This document shows positions 43,242 to 53,300 of a stretch of DNA of 64,000 nt, piece by piece. The position numbers and the translations under genes are program-made. The notes below the pieces were generated by a model. It had not been told where the DNA came from. It saw only the letters and a list, made by a program, of their open reading frames with translations, and made no database searches. This stretch comes from Phycisphaerae bacterium (GTDB lineage: Bacteria > Planctomycetota > Phycisphaerae > UBA1845), in contig JAJDDT010000044.1 in the NCBI GenBank assembly GCA_029260165.1, positions 62,001-126,000 on the forward strand, in the 5' to 3' direction. Positions within the stretch are counted from its first letter, which is position 1, and the number at the start of each line of letters is the position of its first letter.

Positions 43242-44849
43242 ATGGAACCATCGACACCACTCCTGCGGGATTCGGACACCATTGTTGCGGAATCCGGAGT
43301 CAATGTGCCCGCAACGCGCGCGACCAGAGTGTGGTTGCTGCTGCCGCTGATCCTCCTGTTGGCGGTCTGGCTTCGGTTTGCTGATTTGGGAACCGCGTCG
43401 TTGTCGCACGACGAAGCCTGGCGTGCCAACTGGACACATCATGGGTCCGTCGGGCAGGCTCGAAGGTTTCCACCGCTACAGTGGGTGCTGCTTCGCACGG
43501 TGCAATCGACCGTTGGCCGGGGCGAGTTTGCGTTGCGATTGCCCAACGCCGTCGCGGGTGTTTTGGCTGTCGTCGTCGTATGCTCGTTCGTGGTTCAACA
43601 TGGTGGTCCGTCCGTCGCATTGATCGCCGCCGCACTGGTCACCTGCCACCCTGTCCTCATTCACCATGCTCGAAACGACAAGGTTTTTGGTCTGGAGGTG
43701 CTGATCTGTCCCCTGCTGCTGTGGTTGGGTTACGAAGCCTACGCGCGCATGTCGAGGCCAAGTATCTGGCGGTTCGCGCTGATCGGTGTTCTGGGTTTGG
43801 GGCTGACATTTTCGTCGGCCTTCATTATCGCGGGTTGGTCGCCGCTTCTGCTTTGGCAGTGGATCAGAAAACGTCGACAACCGGACGATCTGTCGCGGCA
43901 TGTCGTGGCTGCGGGACTCTTGCTGACCTTGTCAGGTATTGCGTGGGTCGTGTGGCTGATCGGTTGTCCATTCCGTGAGATGATGACGGATTATTTCGCG
44001 ACCCAGGAGGTCAGTTGGCCGACGTCGTACCACGCGGTTGATTTAATGAAATGGATGGCTGTCAGCAGCGTTGGAATAGCCAAGTTCGTGTTGGCTGTCG
44101 ATGCGGAGTGGCCACCGATCAGTTGGTGTATTGCGACGACGCAGGTCATCGCTATAACCGCGGCGATGGGACTACTCTGGAAGCGTCACAAGCCTTTTTG
44201 TGTGGTTATCCTGATTGTATTGTTACAGGTTTTCGTCGCCGGCGCGACGAGGTATTGGCCTGTCGGGCGCATCCGCACGATGACGTTTCTCGTACCCATC
44301 GCGATGATGGTTGTGGCATTGGGGTCAGGTGAGATCGTGCGACGATGGCGATGGTCGCCTCCGACGATTGCCATCCTGCTGCTGGCTGTTGTGACGCCGG
44401 GATTGCAGGCAGTGTCCGGAGCATTCGGTCGGCCCGAACCACGCGAGCACATCCGTCCGGTGTTTGAGTATGTACAAGCGCGGGCCGAATCGAACGATGC
44501 GATTTTTGCGTACTACGGTGCCAGCGACGCCGTCGAATACTACGGCAACCTGACAACGGCAGTGCGCGACCACGACGCGCCGGGATTACCCTTCACCGGC
44601 AGGATGAACTGGTCGGGTCTGAAACTCCCGGTGTTTGTCCAGCCGAACACCGATCGCGGTGATTTGCAGGCGTTCATGATTCGGTTCGACGACTGGATTG
44701 TGCAACATCGACGGGTCTGGATCGTTTTCGCGCATTCCTGGCAGACAGAAGTTGATCAGTGGGTTGACGAGTTGAAAAAGACGTACGAGCAGATTGATCT
44801 TGCAACGACCCACGACTGCTCCGCACATCTGTTCGTCCTTCGCGATTAG
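43242..44849 (+). CDS. GT39/PMT-like membrane glycosyltransferase
   Basis: A 535-aa polytopic protein of the ArnT/PMT (GT-C) type, which takes sugars from a polyprenyl-phosphate donor at the outer face of the membrane. Early TM helix LLLPLILLLAVWLRF is followed by LSHDEAWR, the Asp-Glu pair of the first external loop seen in GT-C enzymes. About ten TM helices follow, then a soluble C-terminal domain (about 400-535). The TAG stop is formed by the first bases of a family-2 repeat. It diverges from the sugar cluster and probably works with it. Confidence 0.82.
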   Translation: MEPSTPLLRDSDTIVAESGVNVPATRATRVWLLLPLILLLAVWLRFADLGTASLSHDEAWRANWTHHGSVGQARRFPPLQWVLLRTVQSTVGRGEFALRLPNAVAGVLAVVVVCSFVVQHGGPSVALIAAALVTCHPVLIHHARNDKVFGLEVLICPLLLWLGYEAYARMSRPSIWRFALIGVLGLGLTFSSAFIIAGWSPLLLWQWIRKRRQPDDLSRHVVAAGLLLTLSGIAWVVWLIGCPFREMMTDYFATQEVSWPTSYHAVDLMKWMAVSSVGIAKFVLAVDAEWPPISWCIATTQVIAITAAMGLLWKRHKPFCVVILIVLLQVFVAGATRYWPVGRIRTMTFLVPIAMMVVALGSGEIVRRWRWSPPTIAILLLAVVTPGLQAVSGAFGRPEPREHIRPVFEYVQARAESNDAIFAYYGASDAVEYYGNLTTAVRDHDAPGLPFTGRMNWSGLKLPVFVQPNTDRGDLQAFMIRFDDWIVQHRRVWIVFAHSWQTEVDQWVDELKKTYEQIDLATTHDCSAHLFVLRD

Positions 44850-44950
44850 AGCGTTCCCAATCCTGATGTAGCGTCACCCCTTGTGGGTGACGGGAAAACC
44901 GAACCACGCGAGTTTGCCCTGACCGCTACACTCGCAATGAAACCACTCCA
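44847..44950. repeat. Family-2 element, full copy (104 bp)
   Basis: Left end TAGAGCGTTCCCAATCCTGA, central hairpin GTCACCC-CTTGT-GGGTGAC then GGGAAAACC, right end CCTGACCGCTACACTCGCAA followed by TGAAACCACTCCA. The two ends are imperfect inverted repeats (TAGAGCG/TGGAGTG). TAG 44847-44849 is the stop codon of the GT39-like gene. It lies between two convergent genes. Confidence 0.78.
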
Positions 44951-44959
44951 GCGTTGAAT

Positions 44960-45622
44960 TCAGCGTGCGAGGTCGTTTGCGCGTGCGCGTTCCAGACGTT
45001 GATGGATGTCCCTGGCGCGAGCTTCGATTGCCGGAAAATCACGATCGCGCATCAACGCGGGATCGAACAGGGGTCGAACGAATCCGACACCCGTTGCACC
45101 GGCGCGTAACACCTCCACGAAGTTGTCCACCGTAATCCCAGCCGTTGGAAAGATGTTCAGAAACGGCAGCGGCCCCAAAACCGACCGAACGAAGTCAGCC
45201 GTATTAGCATGTGCGGGGAAGAGCTTGACGAAGTCAGCACCGGCGCGATGAGCCTGGGTCATTTCCGTTGGCGTGAACGTGCCCGGGATCACGACGACAC
45301 CAAGCTCGTTGGCGGTCGCGATGACTTGCGGATCACAAATCGGCGAAACAAGGAATCGCGCCCCCGCGTCGACTGCGTGGCGAGCCTGTTCGGACGTCAT
45401 GACCGTACCTGCGCCGACGAGCAGTGCGGTATCGTCGGCAAACTCCGCGATCAACGCCATCGCCCGAGGTGTCGTCAGCGTGAATTCGACCGTACGAAAC
45501 CCGCCCTGAACAGCCGCTCGCATCGCGTCTCGGGCAAGCCCCTCGTCGTTCGTCCGGACGATGGCACTGATTTGAAGTGCTCGAATGCGGCTGGCCGTCT
45601 CCTGTCTCGTCGCGTGGGTCAT
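44960..45622 (-). CDS. KDPG/KHG-type aldolase
   Basis: A class I aldolase of about 220 aa cleaving 2-keto-3-deoxy-6-phosphogluconate or a related 2-keto acid to pyruvate plus aldehyde. Seen: RTVEFTLTTPRA with the catalytic Glu, GAGTVMTSEQA, and the Schiff-base Lys in DFVKLFPA. ATG 45622 (MTHATRQETA) is the normal-length start; the frame remains open 14 codons upstream. No edd or other Entner-Doudoroff genes are nearby, so the true substrate is open. Confidence 0.87.
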   Translation of the reverse strand: MTHATRQETASRIRALQISAIVRTNDEGLARDAMRAAVQGGFRTVEFTLTTPRAMALIAEFADDTALLVGAGTVMTSEQARHAVDAGARFLVSPICDPQVIATANELGVVVIPGTFTPTEMTQAHRAGADFVKLFPAHANTADFVRSVLGPLPFLNIFPTAGITVDNFVEVLRAGATGVGFVRPLFDPALMRDRDFPAIEARARDIHQRLERARANDLAR

Positions 45623-45664
45623 GGGCGAGATGATAGATGGTGGTTGGCGTCCTTGCGAGCGCAT

Positions 45665-45945
45665 CGATGCAAGTCGAAGATCATTCGGAGGACGATCGGA
45701 GGACGATTTGTGTCATGTCGCCAATGGTGACTCGGGTGATCCAATGCGATGGCGGGGAATAGGGTGTGCGATGGTTGGGAAAAAGAGGCGCAAGAAAAAA
45801 CACCCCTCGAGCTCTCTCTCTCAGGGTGCCTGTGAACGATTCCCGTCGCCGGAGGAGACTGGCTCCGGGAACAGGGTCATGATGTCAAATTTGGCAGTCA
45901 GTGTCAAGGAAAAAGTGCCGTTTGCGTGATATCCGGTCCGATATG
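45665..45945. other. Non-coding spacer upstream of the ketosynthase-like gene
   Basis: No gene seen. On the minus strand CACCCT/GGGTG form a weak hairpin followed by six Ts (45795-45828), a possible terminator. A purine-rich direct repeat (CGGAGGACGAT twice, near 45686-45706) is visible. Confidence 0.35.
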
Positions 45946-45954
45946 TGCGATAAT
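45946..45954 (+). promoter_or_regulatory. Extended -10 promoter candidate
   Basis: TGC followed by GATAAT (45949-45954), an extended -10 element 53 bp before the start of the ketosynthase-like gene. Confidence 0.4.
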
Positions 45955-46006
45955 ACCCAGCATGCTGAATGTAACGTGTTGTCATATTGGTGTTTAGGAA
46001 CAAACC

Positions 46007-46867
46007 ATGAGCGGGCCGACGAAAATCCTGGTGGCGGGCTGTGGAATGACGACGCCGTGGGCAACGGGTGTGGGACGTGACATCCTCGCGGGTCGTTCCC
46101 GTGGGACTCGAGATACAACCCAACCGTTTGACGTCGTTTCCGAGGAATGTCGCGACCGTTATCCGGACCTTGGGGCTGAACTGAAGCGCGACAAAGGTGC
46201 GTGGATGACCGCCGTCGCGATTCGCCATGCGCTCGAAGACGCGGGAATCTCGTTGACAGATTTCGACCCGCAGCGGGTCGGGCTTGCGTTGGGAAGTGCG
46301 TTTGCGGGGCAGCTCGGTATGATCGCGTTCGCCGAGGAGGTGCGCGATCAGTCGCCGCGATTCGTCAGCCCCATCAATTTTCCCAAGACCGTTGGAAACT
46401 ATGTGGCCGGTGCGATGGCGAGGGCGTTCAAATTCACCGGTCCCAACGTGACGGTCGCATCGGGAGCGGCGTCGGGGTTGGCGGCGATTGCGTGCGCATG
46501 TGGTGTGCTCGCTGATCGGGACGCGGACGTGATGATCGCCGGTGGCTACGACCTGCTGTCCGAAGCGCTTGTCCGTGGGATGTCGGAAAAACACCCGTAC
46601 GCGGAGGGGGCGTGTACGTATGTGTTGCTGCGTGAAAGCGATCCGAACGTGAAAACGTGTCGTGGTCGGATCGTCGAATGGTCTGATATGCGTGGCGACG
46701 GGAAGGAGAAGAACGCCGTTGAAACCGTCGGATACGCGTTCGCAGCCGAGACCGCCGTGCGACTTATCTGTTCACTCGAAACCGCGACGCCGGGAAATCC
46801 CGCGATCGTTTCCGCGACGGATCAACCGTCGTCGACAAGGCTCATCGTCGAATCGTCGGACGATTAG
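46007..46867 (+). CDS. Truncated, Cys-less beta-ketoacyl synthase-like protein
   Basis: A 286-aa protein matching only the N-terminal half of a thiolase-fold ketosynthase. VAGCGMTTPWATGVGRD, VGLALGSAFAGQLGMIAF and GPNVTVASGAASGLAAIACA align with KS blocks. The nucleophile position reads Ala where active enzymes have Cys (STACASG type), and the C-terminal half with the catalytic His residues is absent. It is therefore not a condensing enzyme by itself; it may be a chain-length or scaffold partner. It lies on the opposite strand beside the ElbD-like lipid operon. ATG 46007 has AGGAACAAACC upstream. The stop overlaps the convergent 46864 gene by 4 bp. Confidence 0.75.
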   Translation: MSGPTKILVAGCGMTTPWATGVGRDILAGRSRGTRDTTQPFDVVSEECRDRYPDLGAELKRDKGAWMTAVAIRHALEDAGISLTDFDPQRVGLALGSAFAGQLGMIAFAEEVRDQSPRFVSPINFPKTVGNYVAGAMARAFKFTGPNVTVASGAASGLAAIACACGVLADRDADVMIAGGYDLLSEALVRGMSEKHPYAEGACTYVLLRESDPNVKTCRGRIVEWSDMRGDGKEKNAVETVGYAFAAETAVRLICSLETATPGNPAIVSATDQPSSTRLIVESSDD

Positions 46868-47148
46868 GTGTTCCACACGGGCCGGGTTGACGCCGCAAAC
46901 CGTACCTGCGTGAACAGATACCGCCAACGTGCGTACAGGGTGCGAAGTTTGACAAGCGACTCGCGGGGGATGCGGTCCTCGAATCGCGACGAATAGGTTT
47001 GCACCAATAAATCGTTCCAACCAGCCAACGATGCGAGATTGAGCCTCGATCGGCCAACGGTTGAATTCAGAATCTCGAAGGCTTCACTGGTGATCGCATC
47101 CAGCTCGTGCTTGAGATGGTTCACCGATTCGGTCGTATGTTTCGTCAT
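46864..47148 (-). CDS. Small conserved-looking helical protein
   Basis: A 94-aa soluble protein, predicted largely helical (VNHLKHELDAITSEAFEILN, then LVKLRTLYARWRYLFTQVRF). No family recognised. The ATG at 47148 has AAGGAG about 9 nt upstream, good evidence of translation. It is the last gene of the minus-strand lipid operon or a separate unit: a half copy of the 82-bp element sits in the 160-bp gap from the lipid kinase. It converges with and overlaps the ketosynthase-like gene. Confidence 0.6.
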   Translation of the reverse strand: MTKHTTESVNHLKHELDAITSEAFEILNSTVGRSRLNLASLAGWNDLLVQTYSSRFEDRIPRESLVKLRTLYARWRYLFTQVRFAASTRPVWNT

Positions 47149-47166
47149 GAAAACGTGCTCCTTATC

Positions 47167-47200
47167 GGGTGGCCCATGGCTTCAGCCGTGGGGGAGTCGA
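47167..47200. repeat. Half copy of the 82-bp double-hairpin element
   Basis: GGGTGGCCCATGGCTTCAGC and following bases to GAGTCGA, a single 34-bp half-site. The hairpin GGC-TTC-AGCC keeps pairing with a changed loop. Confidence 0.75.
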
Positions 47201-47308
47201 ATCATCGTCCGCGATCGGCTCAAACAACGCGAGTCCATGGTGCATCACCATTCGACTATCCCATCGCGAAAGGCGGCGGCCCCGCGGCCGCTCCCTGGAT
47301 TTATCACG

Positions 47309-48232
47309 TTAACCGTTCGGCTGAAAAACCCGAATCGCGTTCGGGACAATATCGATCATCGCCGGCAATCGTCCGACCAACTCGCCATCCGCCCAAATCT
47401 CCTCAGCCGCCGCATTGTCGGTGTCCACCGGTTCAATCGTCAGCGAGCGGGTTCGGTGCATTTGAACCTGAGGCAATCTCGTGTGTGCGGCTGACAACAC
47501 ACGCGGAATCAACGTCATAATCTTGTACTTCGCGATGGCAGACACCAGGCAGATGTCAAACACCCCGTCGGTCGGATCCGCATCCGGTGCGATCCGCAGC
47601 GCCCCACCATAACACGCGGTGTTGGCTGTGGACAGCATGAACACCGGTCCTTCATAGTCCCCAAAATCGCCCGATACTTTCAGCCGCGGTGTTCGGTAGC
47701 GCAGGAGCACCTGCATCGCCCCGTAAATGTAGGAGAGCGTGCCGCGCAGCGGCATGGTCATGTCGTTGACATACCTCGTGACGACGGCGTCGAATCCGAC
47801 CGCGGCGATGGAGCAGAAATAGCGATCACCGATCCTGCCAAGGTCCACCGGACGAGGGATTCCGGAGAGCAGGGCAGCCGAGATGCTCGCGTAGGCAGCC
47901 TTGATACCAAGCGCCCGTGCGAAATCATTGCACCGTCCCGACGGTGCCAACCCCAACACCGCACGGTCGCTCCCGCAGTGCATGATCGCGTTGGCGGCTT
48001 GTTGAATCGTCCCGTCGCCGCCGCACGCCACCACCCCAATCGGATCGTCGGCCGTTGCAGCGGACACCGCCTCGGTGACCAGCCGTTCCGCATCACCTGG
48101 CGCCTGGGTCGGACGGATGTCGCAGGACAGCTTACGATCGCGCAACGCGTCGCGAATCCGCGTCGCCAGTCGCAACGCCTTGCCTTTACCCGCCGTTGGA
48201 TTGCACACCACAATGTATGAACGAGGATTCAT
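47309..48232 (-). CDS. Diacylglycerol/lipid kinase (YegS/DgkB-like)
   Basis: A 307-aa lipid kinase of the DAGK catalytic family. It begins YIVVCNPTAGKGKA and has the nucleotide-binding VVACGGDGTIQQAANAI and LGLAPSGRCNDFARAL, where most members have GTxNDFAR. The C-terminal beta-sandwich includes MLSTANTACYGGALRIAPDA. It likely phosphorylates a diacyl- or alkylglycerol. It sits 18 bp after the zinc dehydrogenase in the ElbD-like operon, which supports a lipid substrate. Confidence 0.88.
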   Translation of the reverse strand: MNPRSYIVVCNPTAGKGKALRLATRIRDALRDRKLSCDIRPTQAPGDAERLVTEAVSAATADDPIGVVACGGDGTIQQAANAIMHCGSDRAVLGLAPSGRCNDFARALGIKAAYASISAALLSGIPRPVDLGRIGDRYFCSIAAVGFDAVVTRYVNDMTMPLRGTLSYIYGAMQVLLRYRTPRLKVSGDFGDYEGPVFMLSTANTACYGGALRIAPDADPTDGVFDICLVSAIAKYKIMTLIPRVLSAAHTRLPQVQMHRTRSLTIEPVDTDNAAAEEIWADGELVGRLPAMIDIVPNAIRVFQPNG

Positions 48233-48250
48233 CGATGTCGGCCCGTTCCG

Positions 48251-49540
48251 CTAAATCCGAAAGACCGTTTTGACATGCCCGCTTTGTCCCGTGAAAAGGG
48301 ACGCTCGCACGCCGTCGCGAAATCGTTCCAACGGAAACGGATCACTCAACAGCGGTGTCAACTTGCTACCACAAACCTCCAGCATCCGAAGCGCCAACGC
48401 ACAGGAGTGCATTGTGCCAGCCTCTGACACCGGGGTCGCTCCGGTCGTTTCCATACCATAGGCGTAGGCTGCCTTCAGCGTCAGCTCCTTGAACCAGATG
48501 GCTGTCCAGTCGATGTTTGAAGGAATCCCGGGCATTCCCAGGAGCACCATCGTCCCGCCACCGGTCGTGAATCGCACCGCGTCATCGATGCTCTGCGACG
48601 AACCGATGCAATCGAAAGACACATCCGCACCCCCGATCACGGTCGGCTTGCCGATCTCGGGATAATGCAACTCCGCCTCAAGCTCCTTTGCCCACGTCGC
48701 ATACCCGGTTTTCGCATCACGCCCGGAAACGGGCGACAGGAGCACCTCCGCGCCGAGTCGCGTCGCATGCTCGCGTTGATGCTCATACTTGGCCACCGCG
48801 ACGATTCGCGATTTGCATCCAAACCCCCGCAACGCCGCGATTGTCAACAACCCGATCGAACCGCATCCGATCACCAACACCGTATCGCAATCGCGAGGCA
48901 ACGCACGCAAAACACCGTGCACAACGCACGCTAGAGGTTCGGTCAGGACTGCGGCCTCGTCCGACACGCCATCCGGCACAAAATGAAGCTGACTGCGATG
49001 GGCGACAAAGCCGTCCGACCACGCACCGCCGGTATCGCGACAATACCCCGTTTGAATACCGGCTGACAGACACCCACGCGTGACGTTCGCGCACAACCCG
49101 TTTTGCCCGCGGGCACACGCATCACAGAGCGGCTCAATCCCGCGAACCACGCACCCGAGCGCGGGTTCCAGAATCACCCGATCACCGACCGACATCGTCG
49201 CCAGCGCGTCACGATCCTCAAACGCTGACACCCCGCCACCAACCTCCGCCACCGTCCCGACGACCTCATGTCCAAAGACAAACGGCGAGGAGGTCAGCGG
49301 TGAAAAATACGGACTGCCCTTCGAGCAGATCACGCTCAGGTCGGAACCGCAGACACCCGCCAGCGTCGGCTTGATCCGAATCCACTCGTCCCCCGGCAAC
49401 GCCTGCTCCGCAATATCCACCAGCCTGGCTGTCTGCAACGCGCGCAGAGACCCGGTCGCCCAGCGCGCCGCTCGCCTCGGACCCGCCAGCTTCATCACCG
49501 CATATCGCGGAATACTCTTCTCAAAAACGACCGCCCTCAT
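48251..49540 (-). CDS. Zinc-binding alcohol dehydrogenase family protein
   Basis: A 429-aa medium-chain dehydrogenase. The catalytic zinc site is AGVCGSDLSVI and GHEVVGTVAEVG. A structural-zinc-type Cys cluster is visible (LCDACARGQNGLCANVTRG). The NAD(P) Rossmann loop is VIGCGSIGLLTIAAL. It is longer than the usual 340-380 aa because of an N-terminal extension of some 45 residues. The stop/start overlap with the HAD gene (ATGA at 49537-49540) shows coupling. In the myxobacterial elb locus a dehydrogenase also neighbours ElbD, which I recall rather than checked. Role: probably reduction or oxidation of a lipid-linked intermediate. Confidence 0.85.
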   Translation of the reverse strand: MRAVVFEKSIPRYAVMKLAGPRRAARWATGSLRALQTARLVDIAEQALPGDEWIRIKPTLAGVCGSDLSVICSKGSPYFSPLTSSPFVFGHEVVGTVAEVGGGVSAFEDRDALATMSVGDRVILEPALGCVVRGIEPLCDACARGQNGLCANVTRGCLSAGIQTGYCRDTGGAWSDGFVAHRSQLHFVPDGVSDEAAVLTEPLACVVHGVLRALPRDCDTVLVIGCGSIGLLTIAALRGFGCKSRIVAVAKYEHQREHATRLGAEVLLSPVSGRDAKTGYATWAKELEAELHYPEIGKPTVIGGADVSFDCIGSSQSIDDAVRFTTGGGTMVLLGMPGIPSNIDWTAIWFKELTLKAAYAYGMETTGATPVSEAGTMHSCALALRMLEVCGSKLTPLLSDPFPLERFRDGVRASLFTGQSGHVKTVFRI

Positions 49541-50310
49541 GATCCTGATTCAACGTTTTTCCAGATGACCTGTTTCCAACCACGCTCCGCTGCGATTTTT
49601 TTCAATTCCGCATCACCATTCACCACCACCGGATGTCCGACCGACCCGAGCATCGGCACGTCGGCCACGCTGTCACCGTACGCATAACTGCACGTCAGGT
49701 CGATCCCGTGCGTTTGGGCATAATCCCGCATCTGAACAGCCTTCTCCTCGTCACCGATCGGAACGCCATCCAACGCTCCGGTGAAAACACCATCACGCTC
49801 GATCAACGTCCGCGCCACCACACCAATGCGATCACCCCCATCACGATGCGCATCGTCGTCAATCAGTTCAGACAAAAACCGCGCCAACGGTGCGATGATA
49901 AAATCAATCGATCCCGTGACAAGCACGACACGCCGACCGGCACGCAGGTGTTCACCCACGCATCTGGCAGCCTCACAAAACAGGTGCGGTTCAAGCAATT
50001 CATCAAAACACGCGTCGGCAGCGCCCTTCACCAGGAACGCATCCAACCCGGCATAATTACGGTAAAATGCGACGTTCATACGCGAGCGGTTTACCCGATC
50101 AAGTATCAGATATCGCACGCACCGCAACCAGAACAGCCTCTTCCACAACGGAAAAAACGCGACGCGGATTCCCCCAGCCTGTCTCGACAAATATTCGCGG
50201 AAATAGACGTATTGATGCACGATGTGCGTCGAAACCAACGTCCCGTCAACGTCGAAGAACGCAGCCGATCGCGATTCGGTTGTCGTATCCTCCGCGGAAT
50301 CAATTGGCAT
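49537..50310 (-). CDS. HAD-IB family phosphatase
   Basis: A 257-aa HAD-superfamily phosphatase of subfamily IB (SerB-like). Motif I is AAFFDVDGTLV, motif II is LVTGSIDF, and motif III/IV is YGDSVADVPML. A cap of helices lies between. Such proteins fused or linked to PlsC acyltransferases act on phospholipid intermediates, e.g. removal of phosphate from lysophosphatidic or phosphatidic acid; here the gene overlaps the ElbD-like acyltransferase gene by 11 bp. ATG 50310 gives the compact form; the frame extends 16 codons upstream. Confidence 0.87.
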   Translation of the reverse strand: MPIDSAEDTTTESRSAAFFDVDGTLVSTHIVHQYVYFREYLSRQAGGIRVAFFPLWKRLFWLRCVRYLILDRVNRSRMNVAFYRNYAGLDAFLVKGAADACFDELLEPHLFCEAARCVGEHLRAGRRVVLVTGSIDFIIAPLARFLSELIDDDAHRDGGDRIGVVARTLIERDGVFTGALDGVPIGDEEKAVQMRDYAQTHGIDLTCSYAYGDSVADVPMLGSVGHPVVVNGDAELKKIAAERGWKQVIWKNVESGS

Positions 50311-53300
50311 GACTCGCCCGTCGCGATCGCCCCAGCGACTCCACCGCCGACTGAACAATTGCGGTCAGTTCCTTATACGCAGCATATCGCGACTCAAAAT
50401 CAGGCAATGATTCGCGGTCCATCGGATGAATCGCCTCACCGATACTGATGCGAATCAATCCCGGGCGAATCAGTCGCCCACCCTTCGGAAGAAGATCAAA
50501 CGAATTGTGAATATGAACCGGAACGATCGGCACGCCCGCCTGCACCGCCAACAATGCCACACCGATCTTGAAGGGCTGAATCTCACCGGTCACCGACCGC
50601 GTCCCTTCCGGGAATATCAACATCGGATTCCCCGCCGTCAACGTCACACCGCACAGTCGCAATCCCTCAACACCGTCCGCCGCACGGTCAAACGGAATCG
50701 TGTCGCAAATATCACCGAAAAACATCGACTTCAATCGCGTATTGAAGAAATAATCCTTCGCCCCCGCGATGTAACAACGACGGCCTGTCTTCCGCAACGC
50801 TCTGTTCATCGCCGAAAGCACCGCGCCCGAATCCAGATGCGATGAATGGTTGGCCGCCAGGACAAACGCACCCTTCCTGGGGACCTGCTCCAATCCATGC
50901 GCCTCCACGCGAATGTAACTGTTAAACAGCACACCAATCCCGCCACGAACCACCCACCGTACAGGTACCAACGGAATCGGTGTCTTTCCATTCGCACCCG
51001 CCCGCTTGCTCAGCCCGGATAAAACCCGGCGCGGTGATCGACTTTTCCTGCCAGCCACACCAACCGGCGCACGGTTGCCGACAAGAGCGAACAGATCGCT
51101 CACCCGACCGACACGAACCGCCACCTCATCATTCAGCGCAACCCCATACTGCTCCTCAACCTCGCTGAGCAGCTCGATTTTCATCAAACTGTCAATACCC
51201 AGGTCCAGCAGCAAATTGTCCTCGCCGCGAATTTCATGAGGCTCACGCTTGACGAGCTTCGCAACGGTCTCCCGAACCCATTGTTCGTTCGGAAGGCTCA
51301 CGTTATCCAGCGGCGTATCATGCAGCGCAGCCTTGCTCGTCCGCGACGCACTCGGGCGACGCTCCGGACGCTCCTGATCCAGCAGGCGACGCATCACCTC
51401 CGGACGCTTCACCTTCAAGCTCGTCGTTCTTGGCAAATCCTCCGTCCAGAAATGCGTGTTCTGAATCCGCTGATAACTGGGGATTCGCTGACTGATCCGC
51501 GCGATCCTGTCCCGCACACCCGACTCCACCGCCGAACGATCGCTCTCCGCCACACCGTCCAGGTCCAGCACGATCACCGCATGCACCGATTCACCAATGC
51601 CGTCCGAATTCGGCATCCCCAATACGCACATCTCCTTAACATCCGACAACCCGGTGTAGTGCGCAGCCACCTCATCCGGATAAACATTTTTGCCCGCCGC
51701 CGTGATGATCACGTCTTTTGTTCTGCCGGTGACGTAAACAAAACCCATCGCGTCACGCTTGCAAAGGTCCCCCGTCTTGAACCAACCATCCACGATCACG
51801 TCGGCCGTCGCCTTTTCATTTTTGTAATAACCCGCCATCACGTTCGGACCGCAGACCCACAATTCCCCGACCCCGTTTTCGTCCTGATTGCGAATGTCCA
51901 GATCGATTTCCGGCAATGGCAACCCGACCGAACCCGCCTTCGGTCCACCCGCGGGATTGACCGTCACCACAGGCGTCGTTTCCGTCAACCCATACCCTTC
52001 ATACACGGGAAATCCGAGCCTTCTGAACCCGTGAAACAACGACGCGGGCAGGGCGGAACCACCGCAGACAAACATGCGCAATCGCCCACCGAACCTCTTG
52101 TGCACCGCGCCAAACAACGTCCGCCCCATCGCCACACTGCTCCGGTCGCTCAACCATCCCAACAGCCTGAACATCATTCGCGTCGCCCGACCGGATTGCT
52201 CGACGCTGCGTGTGATACCATCGTGAAACATGCTCAACAGCTTCGGCACGACCATCATGATCGTCGTTCCCGTCGCCTGCATCGTCGAAATAATCTCAGG
52301 CCCCGTCAGTTGCTCAATATAGGTCACCGTGGACGCATACGAAATCGGCACCAGAAAACCGCCCGTAAACTCAAAAACGTGGTGCATCGGTAGAACGGAC
52401 AGAAACTGGTCATCCGCCTGCACCGGTTGGGCATGTACCAGCGATCGCGCGTTCGACAGGAAATTTCGATGACGCAGCATCACACCCTTTGGCGCCACCG
52501 TTGTCCCGGACGTAAACACGATCGAGGCTATATCCTCACCCGATACGGTCACAGGAGCCGGACCCGGGTCACGGCTCGTCCCCGGCGGGGGAACAAACGT
52601 TGCGTCCATCACAGCCATTGGCAGTGGATTCGCCCCGTTTCGTTCGGCGATCGCATCTCGAATTCCGTCGATCTCCTTCGACCCGACGCACATCAGCTTG
52701 ACATCCGCAAACCGAGCCATCTCCACAACGTCCGCCGGCAATATCTGCCGATCGATCGGCACGACCGTCAACCCGCTTCGCATCGCAGCCAGATAGGTCA
52801 ATCCCCATTCCGGGCAGTTTTCGCAGCAGATCGCGATATGGTCGCCCTCGATCAACCCATATTCCTCATACCGCCGTGCAATCGTCGCCGTCGTCGCCAA
52901 CGCCTCACCATAGGTGTACCGAATCCAGCGATTCCCACGCCTGACCTGCAACGCAATCCGCGACGGGTAGGCCTTGGCAGCGCTCTCGAAAACCTCGAAA
53001 ATCGTCTCACCACGCAACGAAGCCAATACCCTCATCGGCGACGGGGCATCAGGCGACTCGTCTTCCACGGCTTGTTCCGCCGCCAGCATCGGAGCCTCCA
53101 GCTCCATACCCGCCCCCAGCACGAAATGACGAACCCCCGGAACATGCCGGTGAACGACGTACTCATGCCAGTCGATCCGCTCAACATCGAACGGGAACAA
53201 CGCCTGATCCTCCGGCGACATCCGCTCGAACACCGCACGCAACCTGTCATCCCGATACCGACAATCCAAATGCGTATACGGAGCGTAAATCTTCACAAAA

